Shown: positions 7,773 to 16,082 of the stretch, in pieces
How the letters are laid out: every line of letters begins with the position of its first letter
How positions within the stretch are numbered: position 1 is the first letter of the stretch
NCBI GenBank assembly: GCA_964351245.1
Contig: CAYGNF010000014.1
Location: 1 to 27,784, forward strand
DNA from: JANRKH01 sp964351245
Lineage (GTDB): Bacteria > Pseudomonadota > Alphaproteobacteria > Rickettsiales > Rickettsiaceae
Direction: 5' to 3'
DNA length: 27,784 bases
The notes under the pieces: model-generated
The model's database searches: none
The model's input: only the letters and a program-made list of their open reading frames with translations
Told to the model about the DNA's origin: nothing
Translations under genes and position numbers: made by a program

Positions 7773-9227
7773 ATGATAAATATTAGTTCTATTAAGAGAT
7801 GCGTTATGTTCACTAGAGTCTACTTCTGTATAATAATATTTATATTATCTAATATTGCACAAGGATCTAATAACACTCTAGATGGATTTGCAGATATTGT
7901 GGATCCTTTAATGCCTGCTGTTGTTAATATTAACACAGTAAAATATAATAAAACGCAAGATGATATCAAGATGTTCAACAAGGATTCATTGCCACATAAT
8001 CATCCCTTCCATGAATTTTTTGAGCATTTTGGATTACGGTTATTTTCAGATGAGATGCCCTCTAATCCTAGAGCCGCTTCTCTTGGATCGGGATTTATAA
8101 TAAGCCCAGATGGAGAGATTGTTACTAATCATCATGTTATTCTGGATGCAGACGAAATTACTGTTAAACTCAATAATAACAAAGAATATAAAGCCAAACT
8201 TATTGGGAGCGATCCAAGGACGGATGTAGCACTGCTTAAAATTGATGCTACAGAAATTTTACCCTTTGTAAGATTTGGCGATTCTAATAAATCTCGTGTT
8301 GGAGATTGGATTATTGCGATAGGCAATCCCTTTGGCCTCGGGGGCACTGTAACGAGTGGCATTATATCCTCAAAAGCTCGGGACATTAATATCATTTCCG
8401 AAGGATTGATAGATGATTATATACAAACAGATGCATCAATTAATGGAGGCAATTCTGGAGGTCCTATGTTTAACATACAAGGCGAAGTTATTGGGGTCAA
8501 CACGGCAATACTCACTCCTTCAGGTACAAATATCGGTATAGGTTTTGCCATACCCTCTAATATTGTACAAAATATCGTAAAGCAATTAAAAGCCAATGGT
8601 AAAATAGAAAGAGGTAAGCTAGGAATTAAGATCCAGGAACTCACACCTGAAATTGCAGAAGGGCTAGGATTGCAAGATGTATCTGGCGTGATTGTAATAG
8701 ATGTAGATAAAGGCACCGCTGGCGATCAAGCAGGGTTAAAGCCTAAGGATATTATCACTACATATGACGGGCATCCCATCAAATCTATTCGCAAATTTCA
8801 AATTATGGTAGCCGAAACTCCATTAAAAAAGAAAGTTAAGATTAAGTTGCTAAGAGATGGCAAAGAACTTTCATTAACTGCCCAGGTTGATAGCCTCAAA
8901 GAAGCTCTAAATACAAAAGATGAGATTGGTAAAAGCGAAGACTCCGTAGATACAGACAAAACTTTTACGATAAATGGAGTAAAATTTGCCGCAGTAACAT
9001 CAGAAACAGGAGAACAATCTGTAGTAGTGATTGCAAATAATGCGCAAAATAGCTGGAGAGGTTTAATGCATAAAGGAGATTTAATAGCAGCCGTTAATCA
9101 AGTCCAAATTAAAAATCTGGAATCTTTTAAAGATGAGTATAACAAAACCATAAAAGCAGCAAAAAAGAATATAGTGTTCTTGATAAAAAGGGGTCAGATG
9201 ACTGTATACTTAGCACTGCCTCTGTAG
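7773..9227 (+). CDS. degP: DegP/HtrA-type periplasmic serine protease with two PDZ domains
   Basis: A 484-residue protease of family S1C. Translation may start at residue 1, coupled to the hflC stop, or at Met12, which begins a cleaner signal peptide (MFTRVYFCIIIFILSNIAQG). The catalytic triad is visible: H121 in VTNHHVI, D151 in RTDVALLKI and S228 in GGNSGGP. Two PDZ domains follow: the first at about 285-375, containing DVSGVIVIDVDKGTAGDQAG, and the second, weaker, near 395-480, containing RGLMHKGDLIAAVNQ. The protein degrades and refolds damaged envelope proteins. Linking it with HflKC in one operon puts two arms of membrane-protein quality control under shared expression. Length and domain order are normal. 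Confidence 0.95.
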   Translation: MINISSIKRCVMFTRVYFCIIIFILSNIAQGSNNTLDGFADIVDPLMPAVVNINTVKYNKTQDDIKMFNKDSLPHNHPFHEFFEHFGLRLFSDEMPSNPRAASLGSGFIISPDGEIVTNHHVILDADEITVKLNNNKEYKAKLIGSDPRTDVALLKIDATEILPFVRFGDSNKSRVGDWIIAIGNPFGLGGTVTSGIISSKARDINIISEGLIDDYIQTDASINGGNSGGPMFNIQGEVIGVNTAILTPSGTNIGIGFAIPSNIVQNIVKQLKANGKIERGKLGIKIQELTPEIAEGLGLQDVSGVIVIDVDKGTAGDQAGLKPKDIITTYDGHPIKSIRKFQIMVAETPLKKKVKIKLLRDGKELSLTAQVDSLKEALNTKDEIGKSEDSVDTDKTFTINGVKFAAVTSETGEQSVVVIANNAQNSWRGLMHKGDLIAAVNQVQIKNLESFKDEYNKTIKAAKKNIVFLIKRGQMTVYLALPL

Positions 9228-9469
9228 CGCCACTAGCAGCTATCAGATATATACTCTGGGTTTTGCTTTTAAATATCACTCATAAATCTATACAAAGAGA
9301 AGTATATTTGATAATTAGAAAAGCGGTTTCAAGTAAATTTTTCTAGACTATATCACTTTGGTGTTATATTGTCCTTGCTATTACGGGTTTCTTTATTACT
9401 GATTGTTGCATCAGTATATCGGGTAATTCATAGATCGTAACAAATTTATATTCAACAAATTAAACTATT

Positions 9470-10450
9470 ATGACTACAGAGAATAGCGTAGCGCAAAAAT
9501 TAAATGATATAACAGACTCAGTAAATCCAAATAATATCGGCTCAATGTCCAAGGATATTGTAGAAAATCTGTGGAATTTTTCAGTGCTTACTGTGGATAA
9601 AAATGGCATCACTGTAGGAAATATCATAATAGCATTTTTGTTTTTTGTAATCGGATTTTGGTACTTGAATAAATTCAAGAAAAGATTGCAAATTTTTTTA
9701 ATTAATAAGTTTAATCATGATAGAGACGCTGCAAATGCTATAGAGAATATAGTATCTTCTGTAGTGGTTTTTATATATGTAGTTATTGTGTTGCAAATAG
9801 CAAATATACCTTTAAACGCTCTTGCTTTTGTAGGTGGCGCTCTTGCAATTAGTATAGGTCTTGGGGCTCAGAAACTCATAGGTAACTTCATTGCAAGTCT
9901 TATTATAATGATAGAAAAACCTATAAAAATAGGAGATTTTATTAAAATAAATGATGCGCTTGGAGTAGTAAGACAAATAGGTCCCAGATGCATTACCATT
10001 CAAACCAATCAAATGAATGAAATATCTATACCCAATAATATAGTAATTGAACAAGAATTAATTAATTGGACTACAGAAAGCTATCATGTAATGGGATGCA
10101 TGGATATAAAATTTTATAAAAATCAAATTAGTAAAATTGGCAAGCATCTTGAAAATATCGATGGAATCAATCAATTTGATACAGAATTTGATAGAAACTT
10201 TAATGTTCCGCATATTCATCCCGAGAAAATTCTAGAAAAACTAATTAGTATTTTTGAAGATATAAAGCAAATTAATGTAATATCACGTCCTATGGTATAT
10301 TTCACGGGAATAGATGATAGTTATTATACATATAAAGTTTTATTCGATTCTAGTAAGGATCAGTACCCAGATTTAAGAAAAATAAAATCAGATATTAATC
10401 TAACATTATTGCAGCATTTCGATCCGGAAAATATAATATTAGAGCATTAA
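9470..10450 (+). CDS. MscS-family mechanosensitive channel
   Basis: A 326-residue channel of MscS type. Predicted helices lie at about 47-66 (TM1), 93-112 (TM2) and 117-148 (TM3). The last is the pore helix, with alternating Gly/Ala in FVGGALAISIGLGAQ and then NFIASLIIMIEKPIKIGD, the hallmark of the family. After it comes the beta domain (GVVRQIGPRCITIQT and SIPNNIV) and an alpha/beta vestibule. It would release solutes from the cytoplasm under osmotic downshock. The N-terminal 45 residues before TM1 are longer than in E. coli MscS. It stands alone, 242 bp after degP, and is convergent with rmlB. No clear Shine-Dalgarno is seen. Confidence 0.9.
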   Translation: MTTENSVAQKLNDITDSVNPNNIGSMSKDIVENLWNFSVLTVDKNGITVGNIIIAFLFFVIGFWYLNKFKKRLQIFLINKFNHDRDAANAIENIVSSVVVFIYVVIVLQIANIPLNALAFVGGALAISIGLGAQKLIGNFIASLIIMIEKPIKIGDFIKINDALGVVRQIGPRCITIQTNQMNEISIPNNIVIEQELINWTTESYHVMGCMDIKFYKNQISKIGKHLENIDGINQFDTEFDRNFNVPHIHPEKILEKLISIFEDIKQINVISRPMVYFTGIDDSYYTYKVLFDSSKDQYPDLRKIKSDINLTLLQHFDPENIILEH

Positions 10451-10559
10451 ATCATTAAGAGTCATAGTTGTTAAGATAAGTACAAGTATTAGAGAATCAT
10501 CAAAACGCCGTATTAAGCATAACCTAGTCTTTGCGACTCTTTGAAATAAAAACTCTGAT

Positions 10560-11582
10560 TTAATATGGTACTTGATATTTGCTATGAGTGCTTTCTCTTT
10601 CAAAATTCATATACCATTCAATCGTTATATCAAGAGATTTATTAAAATCTGTATTATTAGAAAATCCAATCTCATTCCTTGCTTTGCTTGCATCTATGGC
10701 ATATCTAAAATCATGTCCAGGTCTATCTGTCACAAATTTTACTTTCTCTAGCGGGCTAAAATTTATCTTCGAAGATATTATATTGCAAATCATATGCACT
10801 AGATCAATATTCCTTATTTCGTTATCTCCCCCAAAAAGATATTTTTCTCCTGGAGAGCCTTTATTTAGCGCAAGAAAAATTCCATCTACATGGTCTTCTA
10901 CGTAAATCCAGTCTCTTATATTTTTTCCATCTCCGTATACAATGATATCGAATCCATTAAGGGCAGCTAATATAGTTTTGGGCACAAGTTTTTCTGGATG
11001 TTGCCTTGGGCCAAAATTATTGCTACAGTTAGTAATAATGCATGGTAATTTATACGTCTCATACCAACTACGCACTAAATGGTCAGAGCTAGCCTTACTG
11101 GCTGCATATGGAGAGTTAGGGGAATATGGCGAATCTTCTATAAATTTAGGGCTATGCTCTCCTAAAGATCCATAGACTTCATCAGTTGACACATGCAAGA
11201 ATCTAAAATTCTCATTCATTGTTGTAGTGTGCCAATATTTTCTTGCAGATTCAAGTAGAGCGAATGTACCCACTATGTTCGTTTGAATAAAAGGAGCAGG
11301 GCCAGATATAGAATTATCTACATGAGATTCAGCGGCAAAATTGATGATCGCTCTAGGCTTATGTAATTGCAAAACATGTTCTACAAAAGATGAGTCGCAT
11401 ATATCTGCTTGATAAAAATGAAATTTTGGATGATTTGTAGCGTCTGATAAATTTTGCATATTGCCACTATATGTTAATTTATCAAGCACCACGACAAAAT
11501 ATCCTTTTTCTAATGCCTTGATTACAAAAGCGCTGCCTATAAATCCAGCACCCCCTGTCACTATTATAGTATCTTGGTTCAA
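10560..11582 (-). CDS. rmlB: dTDP-glucose 4,6-dehydratase
   Basis: A 340-residue short-chain (extended SDR) dehydratase. The NAD-binding motif is TGGAGFIGSAFV (9-20), with the catalytic T133-D134-E135 in STDEVYG and Y159-x3-K163 in SPYAASKAS. NNFGPRQHPEKLVPK and YGDGKNIRDWIYVEDHVDGI are characteristic of RmlB itself. It converts dTDP-glucose to dTDP-4-keto-6-deoxyglucose, the branch point to dTDP-rhamnose and other deoxysugars of surface polysaccharide. It is the last gene of a three-gene minus-strand run, starting 15 bp after the MFS gene. No rmlA, rmlC or rmlD is present in the window, so the downstream sugar is unknown. Confidence 0.95.
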   Translation of the reverse strand: MNQDTIIVTGGAGFIGSAFVIKALEKGYFVVVLDKLTYSGNMQNLSDATNHPKFHFYQADICDSSFVEHVLQLHKPRAIINFAAESHVDNSISGPAPFIQTNIVGTFALLESARKYWHTTTMNENFRFLHVSTDEVYGSLGEHSPKFIEDSPYSPNSPYAASKASSDHLVRSWYETYKLPCIITNCSNNFGPRQHPEKLVPKTILAALNGFDIIVYGDGKNIRDWIYVEDHVDGIFLALNKGSPGEKYLFGGDNEIRNIDLVHMICNIISSKINFSPLEKVKFVTDRPGHDFRYAIDASKARNEIGFSNNTDFNKSLDITIEWYMNFERESTHSKYQVPY

Positions 11583-11597
11583 TATATCCTCTTTCTT

Positions 11598-12857
11598 CTA
11601 TAGCTTTGCATTATACTCAAAATTACAAGCCTTCTTATAAAAAAACAACCCAATTAAACTTAAAATAGAAGTAAATAAAATATACAGAGAAAAAACATAA
11701 AGACTATTAGTGGCTTCGTATAAGTATGATATGATAAGAGGCGCAGTCCCTCCAAAAATACTAGTAGATGTATTATACGAAATTGATAAAGCCGTAGATC
11801 TAATGCGCGCTGGGTAAAACTCCGCCTGAAGAGCTGGCTCGGGTCCAAGATATAGGGCCGTAAGTATCGCCAGCAATATTTGGGACAATATAACTGTATC
11901 AATGTTACCATACTGAAGACCGGCCGCTATCCAAAAAGAGAAAATAGAGGAAAGTATAATGCATGATATAAGTATATTTCTTCTACCGCATAAATCAGAT
12001 AAATATCCAGCTATCAGCGAACAAATCGCCATCACTATTAAAGAGCATATACTCAAAAGATGTATTGATGACTCATCAAAACCGCGGGCAACTTTAAGAT
12101 AATTAATAACAAATACTGCATGAAAATAAAATAATACAGAACCGGTAGAATTGATAAATATAGACATAATCATTTCAAAAGCATATTGCTTAAAAGCTAT
12201 GCTTAACTGAGAGTCTGGTCTATTTGTTTCTTTGGTATATTCAGGCGTTTCTTCGGTGTATCTAATAATATAAATCCCAGCAATAATATTGAGTCCGCCC
12301 AGCAAAAATGGCACCCTCCATCCCCAATCATCAAAAGCTACATGTCCCAAAAACTCCCTAGCGCCAAAAGTAACAAGACTCCCGAGCAAAATTCCAATAC
12401 ATATGCTGGCTGCTGTAATACTTCCTACAAAACCCCTACGTTCCTGAGGTGAATGCTCTATCAAAAAAGATATAGAACCAGTGAGTACCCCGCCCATAGA
12501 TAAGCCCTGTAACATTCTTATGATTACTAATATCATAGATGCATATATTCCGATCTGATCAAAGCTTGGTAGAAGCCCTACTAGCATAGTAGGGAAAGAC
12601 ATTAATATAACGGCAAAAGATAGGGCAAATTTTCTGCCAAATTTATCTCCCACAACACCAAAAAACGCTCCTCCAATAGGTCTAATCAGATATCCTACCG
12701 CAAAAACCATAAAAGCATTTAATATATTCTCTCGCAAATCCCCTGGTGCAAAAAATTTTGCTCCGATTAAGTACGCAAGACTCCCAAAAAGAGAGTAATC
12801 ATACCATTCCAAGATATTGGCAATAGCTCCTATAATTGCTACTTTAGTCATTTGCAT
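11598..12857 (-). CDS. MFS transporter of the metabolite:H+ symporter (ProP-like) family
   Basis: A 419-residue protein with about twelve hydrophobic segments. The signature loop GDKFGRKFALSFAVILMS sits between helices 2 and 3. RMLQGLSMGGVLTGSISFLIEHSPQERRGF matches the MHS subfamily pattern (GGxxxGxxxxxxEHxPxxRRG) at helices 4-5 and is the main evidence; the second-half loop SDLCGRRN is also present. Rickettsiales carry several ProP paralogs, for which proline, betaine or carboxylates have been proposed; the substrate here is unknown. It is sandwiched between sam (6 bp upstream) and rmlB (15 bp downstream) and is surely cotranscribed. Confidence 0.88.
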   Translation of the reverse strand: MQMTKVAIIGAIANILEWYDYSLFGSLAYLIGAKFFAPGDLRENILNAFMVFAVGYLIRPIGGAFFGVVGDKFGRKFALSFAVILMSFPTMLVGLLPSFDQIGIYASMILVIIRMLQGLSMGGVLTGSISFLIEHSPQERRGFVGSITAASICIGILLGSLVTFGAREFLGHVAFDDWGWRVPFLLGGLNIIAGIYIIRYTEETPEYTKETNRPDSQLSIAFKQYAFEMIMSIFINSTGSVLFYFHAVFVINYLKVARGFDESSIHLLSICSLIVMAICSLIAGYLSDLCGRRNILISCIILSSIFSFWIAAGLQYGNIDTVILSQILLAILTALYLGPEPALQAEFYPARIRSTALSISYNTSTSIFGGTAPLIISYLYEATNSLYVFSLYILFTSILSLIGLFFYKKACNFEYNAKL

Positions 12858-12863
12858 AATGAG

Positions 12864-13712
12864 TTATTCTTTTTTTTCAGAATAAACAACAAATAATGTG
12901 CAGGGCACTACTATACATGCGCCGTAAATAATTTCGGTGCCAGGAGTTTCGTTGAATAAATAATATCCCACAAACGCCGAGATAAACAACTCTAAATACC
13001 TATAAGGTGCAACAGCAGAGGCGTCTAGTATGCTAAATGCCTTTAATAAAAAAAATAATATCAAATTTGCACTAACGCCCAAAATGAAGAATAAAGACAT
13101 TTGATACCAAGTTGGGGTTTGCCAGTATAACATAGCAGGTACAAAGGAGAGTATGGATGTGACCACTGCAGAATAGAAAAGCATGCTAACCATAGTTTCT
13201 CTCACAATAAATTTTTTATTTATGATATCTAGTGATGCGAATCCGATAGCAGTACAAGTAAATACAAGAGCTCCGAGTTCTAATTTGCTATTCACCGCTC
13301 CAATTGCTATTGCTACCCCAAAAAATCCTAATATTGTAGCAAACCATCTTTGCCATATAATATTTTCATTAAGAAAAAACTGTGCTAGCACTAAGGTAAA
13401 TAATGGTATTGTAAAACTCATTAAAGTTGCAGTAGCTAAGTTACATATTGCGAGCCCATAAGTCCACCCTGTAATCCCTAAAAATAAAATTAATCCCCTA
13501 ATACCATGTATAGCAAGCGAAGAGGTTCTTAATGTCGCTGATCCCCCTGAAACTATAAAGGGAATAAGAATAATTACACTGCATAAAAATCTAAAAAAAG
13601 AAACTTCAAAAGGATGGATCTCAAGACCTAAATATTTTGAAATTACATCATTAATTACGCTAGCCATTAAACTTAGAGCAAACCATCCAACCCCTGTGCA
13701 ATATTTATTCAT
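12864..13712 (-). CDS. sam: EamA-family transporter, probable S-adenosylmethionine importer Sam
   Basis: A 282-residue drug/metabolite transporter with ten hydrophobic segments forming two EamA repeats. Several stretches read like the Rickettsia S-adenosylmethionine transporter as I recall it: GWFALSLMASVINDVISKYL (9-28), FRFLCSVIILIPF, FFLNENIIWQRWFATILGF, and ILFFLLKAFSILDASAVAPY with YRYLELFISA after it. Rickettsia lacks a working SAM synthetase in many strains and imports SAM from the host cytosol. This would make the gene a marker of intracellular life. It is the first gene of the three-gene minus-strand operon, starting 175 bp from the divergently transcribed CE-clan gene. Substrate assignment rests on resemblance and is not proven. 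Confidence 0.82.
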   Translation of the reverse strand: MNKYCTGVGWFALSLMASVINDVISKYLGLEIHPFEVSFFRFLCSVIILIPFIVSGGSATLRTSSLAIHGIRGLILFLGITGWTYGLAICNLATATLMSFTIPLFTLVLAQFFLNENIIWQRWFATILGFFGVAIAIGAVNSKLELGALVFTCTAIGFASLDIINKKFIVRETMVSMLFYSAVVTSILSFVPAMLYWQTPTWYQMSLFFILGVSANLILFFLLKAFSILDASAVAPYRYLELFISAFVGYYLFNETPGTEIIYGACIVVPCTLFVVYSEKKE

Positions 13713-13826
13713 AAAAAATTGTCTGACATTAAGTCAAGTGTTAAATAGTAGCAGATAATAATGTCTTTTATGAATAAGTCCAGGTTTTTATCAAGTGCGT
13801 TAGGGATGTTTGAAGCAAAATATTAG

Positions 13827-13855
13827 TTGCAATTATTATGATAATAATGTATATG
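13827..13855 (+). promoter_or_regulatory. Candidate promoter of the CE-clan protease gene, with a palindrome in the spacer
   Basis: TTGCAA (13827-13832) and TATATG (13850-13855) are spaced 17 bp, about 31 bp before the ATG at 13887. The spacer contains a perfect AT-only palindrome ATTATTAT-G-ATAATAAT (13832-13848), placed where a repressor dimer could block polymerase. AT-rich background makes both parts possible by chance. Confidence 0.35.
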
Positions 13856-13886
13856 TTAGTTGAATATATTAATAAAAATTATTTAA

Positions 13887-15128
13887 ATGTCTAAAAATGC
13901 TAATATACAAAATATCGATATTAAAAACTATTTATATAATTATGTAGATGTTGCTAATATATGCCTTACTTACAAATCTCTATATGAAAATGAAAACTGG
14001 GGCACAAAAATGCTGCCGCCAATTAGTGCAGGGGATATTAAAACTCACTCTAACTCAGATCTCTTGACTACCCTATATAATACCCTCCAACAAATGCAAA
14101 ACAGAAATATAAATAAAATAGGTTTTTGTTATTTAGATGTACATCATTGGAGGACCATTATATTCTCTAAATCTACTCACACTCCAAATATTGACGCTTA
14201 CGTCTTGAATTCCACCTCTTTTCCAAAAGACTCAGACCTTGAAAGAAAAGATGCTGAGGAGATACTAAATCCAATATACGATAAGCTAAGGGAGTATAAT
14301 ACGAATTTTGCATTTAATACTACTAATTCAGAAATATTAATATACAAACAAAATGGTAGTGTTGGATGCGGACCTATTGCACTAGAAAACCTAAGAAGAG
14401 CTTTGTATGATAATCAAGAAGATCGAAACGTTGAATCTCAACCAAAAGAGATGGATGACACAAATACTCTGAGAGAAAAGCACTTTGAAATATACAGAGA
14501 GCTTAAGGATCATTCATTAATGAGCCCTGAAGAATTAGATGTATTAGAAGTGCTAAGTACAGATTGTGAAGAAGGGAGAAAAATAATCGATAAATTCCAA
14601 AAATTCGATCTAAAGACTAATAAAGTATGCCAAAATGTTGAAACATTTGATCTCGATATAGAACCGATCAGTACTGGGGAGACCATGTATAATTACTCAA
14701 GCGCGGCATCTGCTCCTTATACTGATTCAAGTAATACTGAGAGTAATAAAGATTACAAATATTTGATTGATGAAATCGTGAATAATTTACGGCATGATCC
14801 AGAGCTACTCAGCCAAGTACAATATGCGCTAGATAATCTCACTCATGATTTTATGAGTTCAATTAGCGAAAAATATAGGGCATTAAGCGTAATGGAATTA
14901 ATATGTTCACTAGATAATGTTACGCAGGAATGCCTAGGATCTGCAATTGCAATATACACAGCCGAGAATATTAATAAGAATCCTGAGAATTCGCTACATA
15001 ATAACACTTCATCCTGTGTAAGTACTGCAGAAACTACAATTACTGAAGACCAATATGATGACCTATTTATTAGCGGTCTATCTAATGAAGAACTTGCATT
15101 GAACCTTGGTATTACAGGAGAGTACTAA
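13887..15128 (+). CDS. Candidate CE-clan (Ulp1/YopJ-like) cysteine protease or acyltransferase effector
   Basis: A 413-residue protein that I do not recognise by name. Residues 70-175 show the layout of clan CE enzymes: H87-W88 in DVHHWRTIIF after a hydrophobic strand (KIGFCYLDV), an acidic/amide residue about 16-21 later (D103 or N108 in AYVLNS, where Ulp1 has YVDS), and Q155-x5-C161 in YKQNGSVGCGP. The Q-to-C spacing of six equals that of Ulp1. Family activities include removal of ubiquitin, SUMO or Nedd8, and acetyl transfer; in intracellular bacteria these are usually injected effectors. No signal peptide is present. Residues 180-413 are acidic, Ser/Asn-rich and partly helical, with no domain I can name. 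The long polar C terminus would suit type IV secretion, but no clear signal is seen. It is convergent with xthA and divergent from sam. Confidence 0.68.
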   Translation: MSKNANIQNIDIKNYLYNYVDVANICLTYKSLYENENWGTKMLPPISAGDIKTHSNSDLLTTLYNTLQQMQNRNINKIGFCYLDVHHWRTIIFSKSTHTPNIDAYVLNSTSFPKDSDLERKDAEEILNPIYDKLREYNTNFAFNTTNSEILIYKQNGSVGCGPIALENLRRALYDNQEDRNVESQPKEMDDTNTLREKHFEIYRELKDHSLMSPEELDVLEVLSTDCEEGRKIIDKFQKFDLKTNKVCQNVETFDLDIEPISTGETMYNYSSAASAPYTDSSNTESNKDYKYLIDEIVNNLRHDPELLSQVQYALDNLTHDFMSSISEKYRALSVMELICSLDNVTQECLGSAIAIYTAENINKNPENSLHNNTSSCVSTAETTITEDQYDDLFISGLSNEELALNLGITGEY

Positions 15129-15165
15129 AATCCGGCTTAGTAAATAATATTATCTCAATTATTCC

Positions 15166-15190
15166 ATGCGCCTTAGAGCATAAGGCGCAT
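15166..15190. terminator. Perfect hairpin between convergent genes, probable bidirectional terminator
   Basis: ATGCGCCTTA (15166-15175) and TAAGGCGCAT (15181-15190) form an uninterrupted ten-pair stem with loop GAGCA. It lies 38 bp after the stop of the CE-clan gene and about 105 bp from the end of xthA, which converges on it. No strong T-run follows on either strand, so it may act as an RNA 3'-end stabiliser as much as a classic intrinsic terminator. Confidence 0.5.
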
Positions 15191-15296
15191 CTTCTGTACA
15201 AAAGAGGGTGGTAGATCTGATAAATAGAGCTATCTTCAGAACAATATATTAATATTACCAATAAACATTAGTGCCTAAAATACATATAGACCCGGT

Positions 15297-16082
15297 TTAT
15301 GGAAGAATGATATCGAGCATTACTGGTACATGATCAGAGCATTTTGGCCAATTGCGTGCCTCCTGATTTATATAAAAATTTTTATATTGACTCTCAAGCG
15401 CCTTAGAAAGCCATATATGATCAAGCCTTCTTCCTCTGTTAGATTTCTGCCAATCCTTATTACGATAGCTCCACCATGAGTAAATTTTATCCATATTGCC
15501 GTTTGCTCTTGCAACATCAATCCAAGACATTGAATTGATTATATCGATCATTATTTGGCGCTCAATATCGGTATGACTAACTTCATTTTTAAGTTGCTTG
15601 CTAGACCATACATCGTGTTCATGCGGAGCTATATTTAGATCTCCTGCTAGTAACATCTTGTGATGCCCAGAACGGTTTGCTAGAAACCACTCCTTGAGCT
15701 TGTTAAGATAGTTTAATTTATGCATGAATTTTGGATTTAATGCAGTATCTGGTATATCGCCGCCAGCAGGTATATAAAAATTGTGTATTTCTATGTCCCG
15801 AATTTTAACACATACATGTCTTTTATCGTCTTGACAGAAAATAAGAGAAAATTTATCCTCAAAAGGAAATTTACTTAATATCGCAACTCCATTATATGAT
15901 TTTTGGCCACTATAATATATATGGGAATATCCAAGCCCCCGAACTTCTTCTATTGGGAATAAGGGGTCATCTACTTTGGTTTCTTGGAGTAACAAAACAT
16001 CTGGACTATTTACTTCATTTAGCTTTTTAATCAAAGGTCCGCGAAGCCTAACTGAGTTAATATTCCAAGTAGCAATCCTCAT
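15297..16082 (-). CDS. xthA: Exodeoxyribonuclease III
   Basis: A 261-residue AP endonuclease/3'-exonuclease of the EEP fold. Motifs in order are WNINSVR (6-12), E34 in LLQETKVDD, Y103 in NFYIPAGGD, D148 and N150 in AGDLNIAPHEHDVW, D221 in RRLDHIWLS, and D250-H251 in CSDHVPV. All metal-binding and catalytic positions of E. coli exonuclease III have a counterpart, and E34 even has the same number. It incises DNA at abasic sites in base-excision repair. The gene starts at the base directly after the queF stop codon (TAAATG), so the two are translationally coupled. Normal length for the family. Confidence 0.95.
   Translation of the reverse strand: MRIATWNINSVRLRGPLIKKLNEVNSPDVLLLQETKVDDPLFPIEEVRGLGYSHIYYSGQKSYNGVAILSKFPFEDKFSLIFCQDDKRHVCVKIRDIEIHNFYIPAGGDIPDTALNPKFMHKLNYLNKLKEWFLANRSGHHKMLLAGDLNIAPHEHDVWSSKQLKNEVSHTDIERQIMIDIINSMSWIDVARANGNMDKIYSWWSYRNKDWQKSNRGRRLDHIWLSKALESQYKNFYINQEARNWPKCSDHVPVMLDIILP

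Noticed and set aside
8132..8716. Long antisense open frames within degP
   Set aside because: They follow the codon pattern of degP in mirror image, have no ribosome site, and the forward frame is a clear intact protease.
10451..10559. Distant inverted repeat AAGAGTC...GACTCTT and small hairpin AGTC-TTTGC-GACT between mscS and rmlB
   Set aside because: The long-range arms are about 70 bases apart and the short stem has four pairs without a clean T-run, so a terminator could not be supported.
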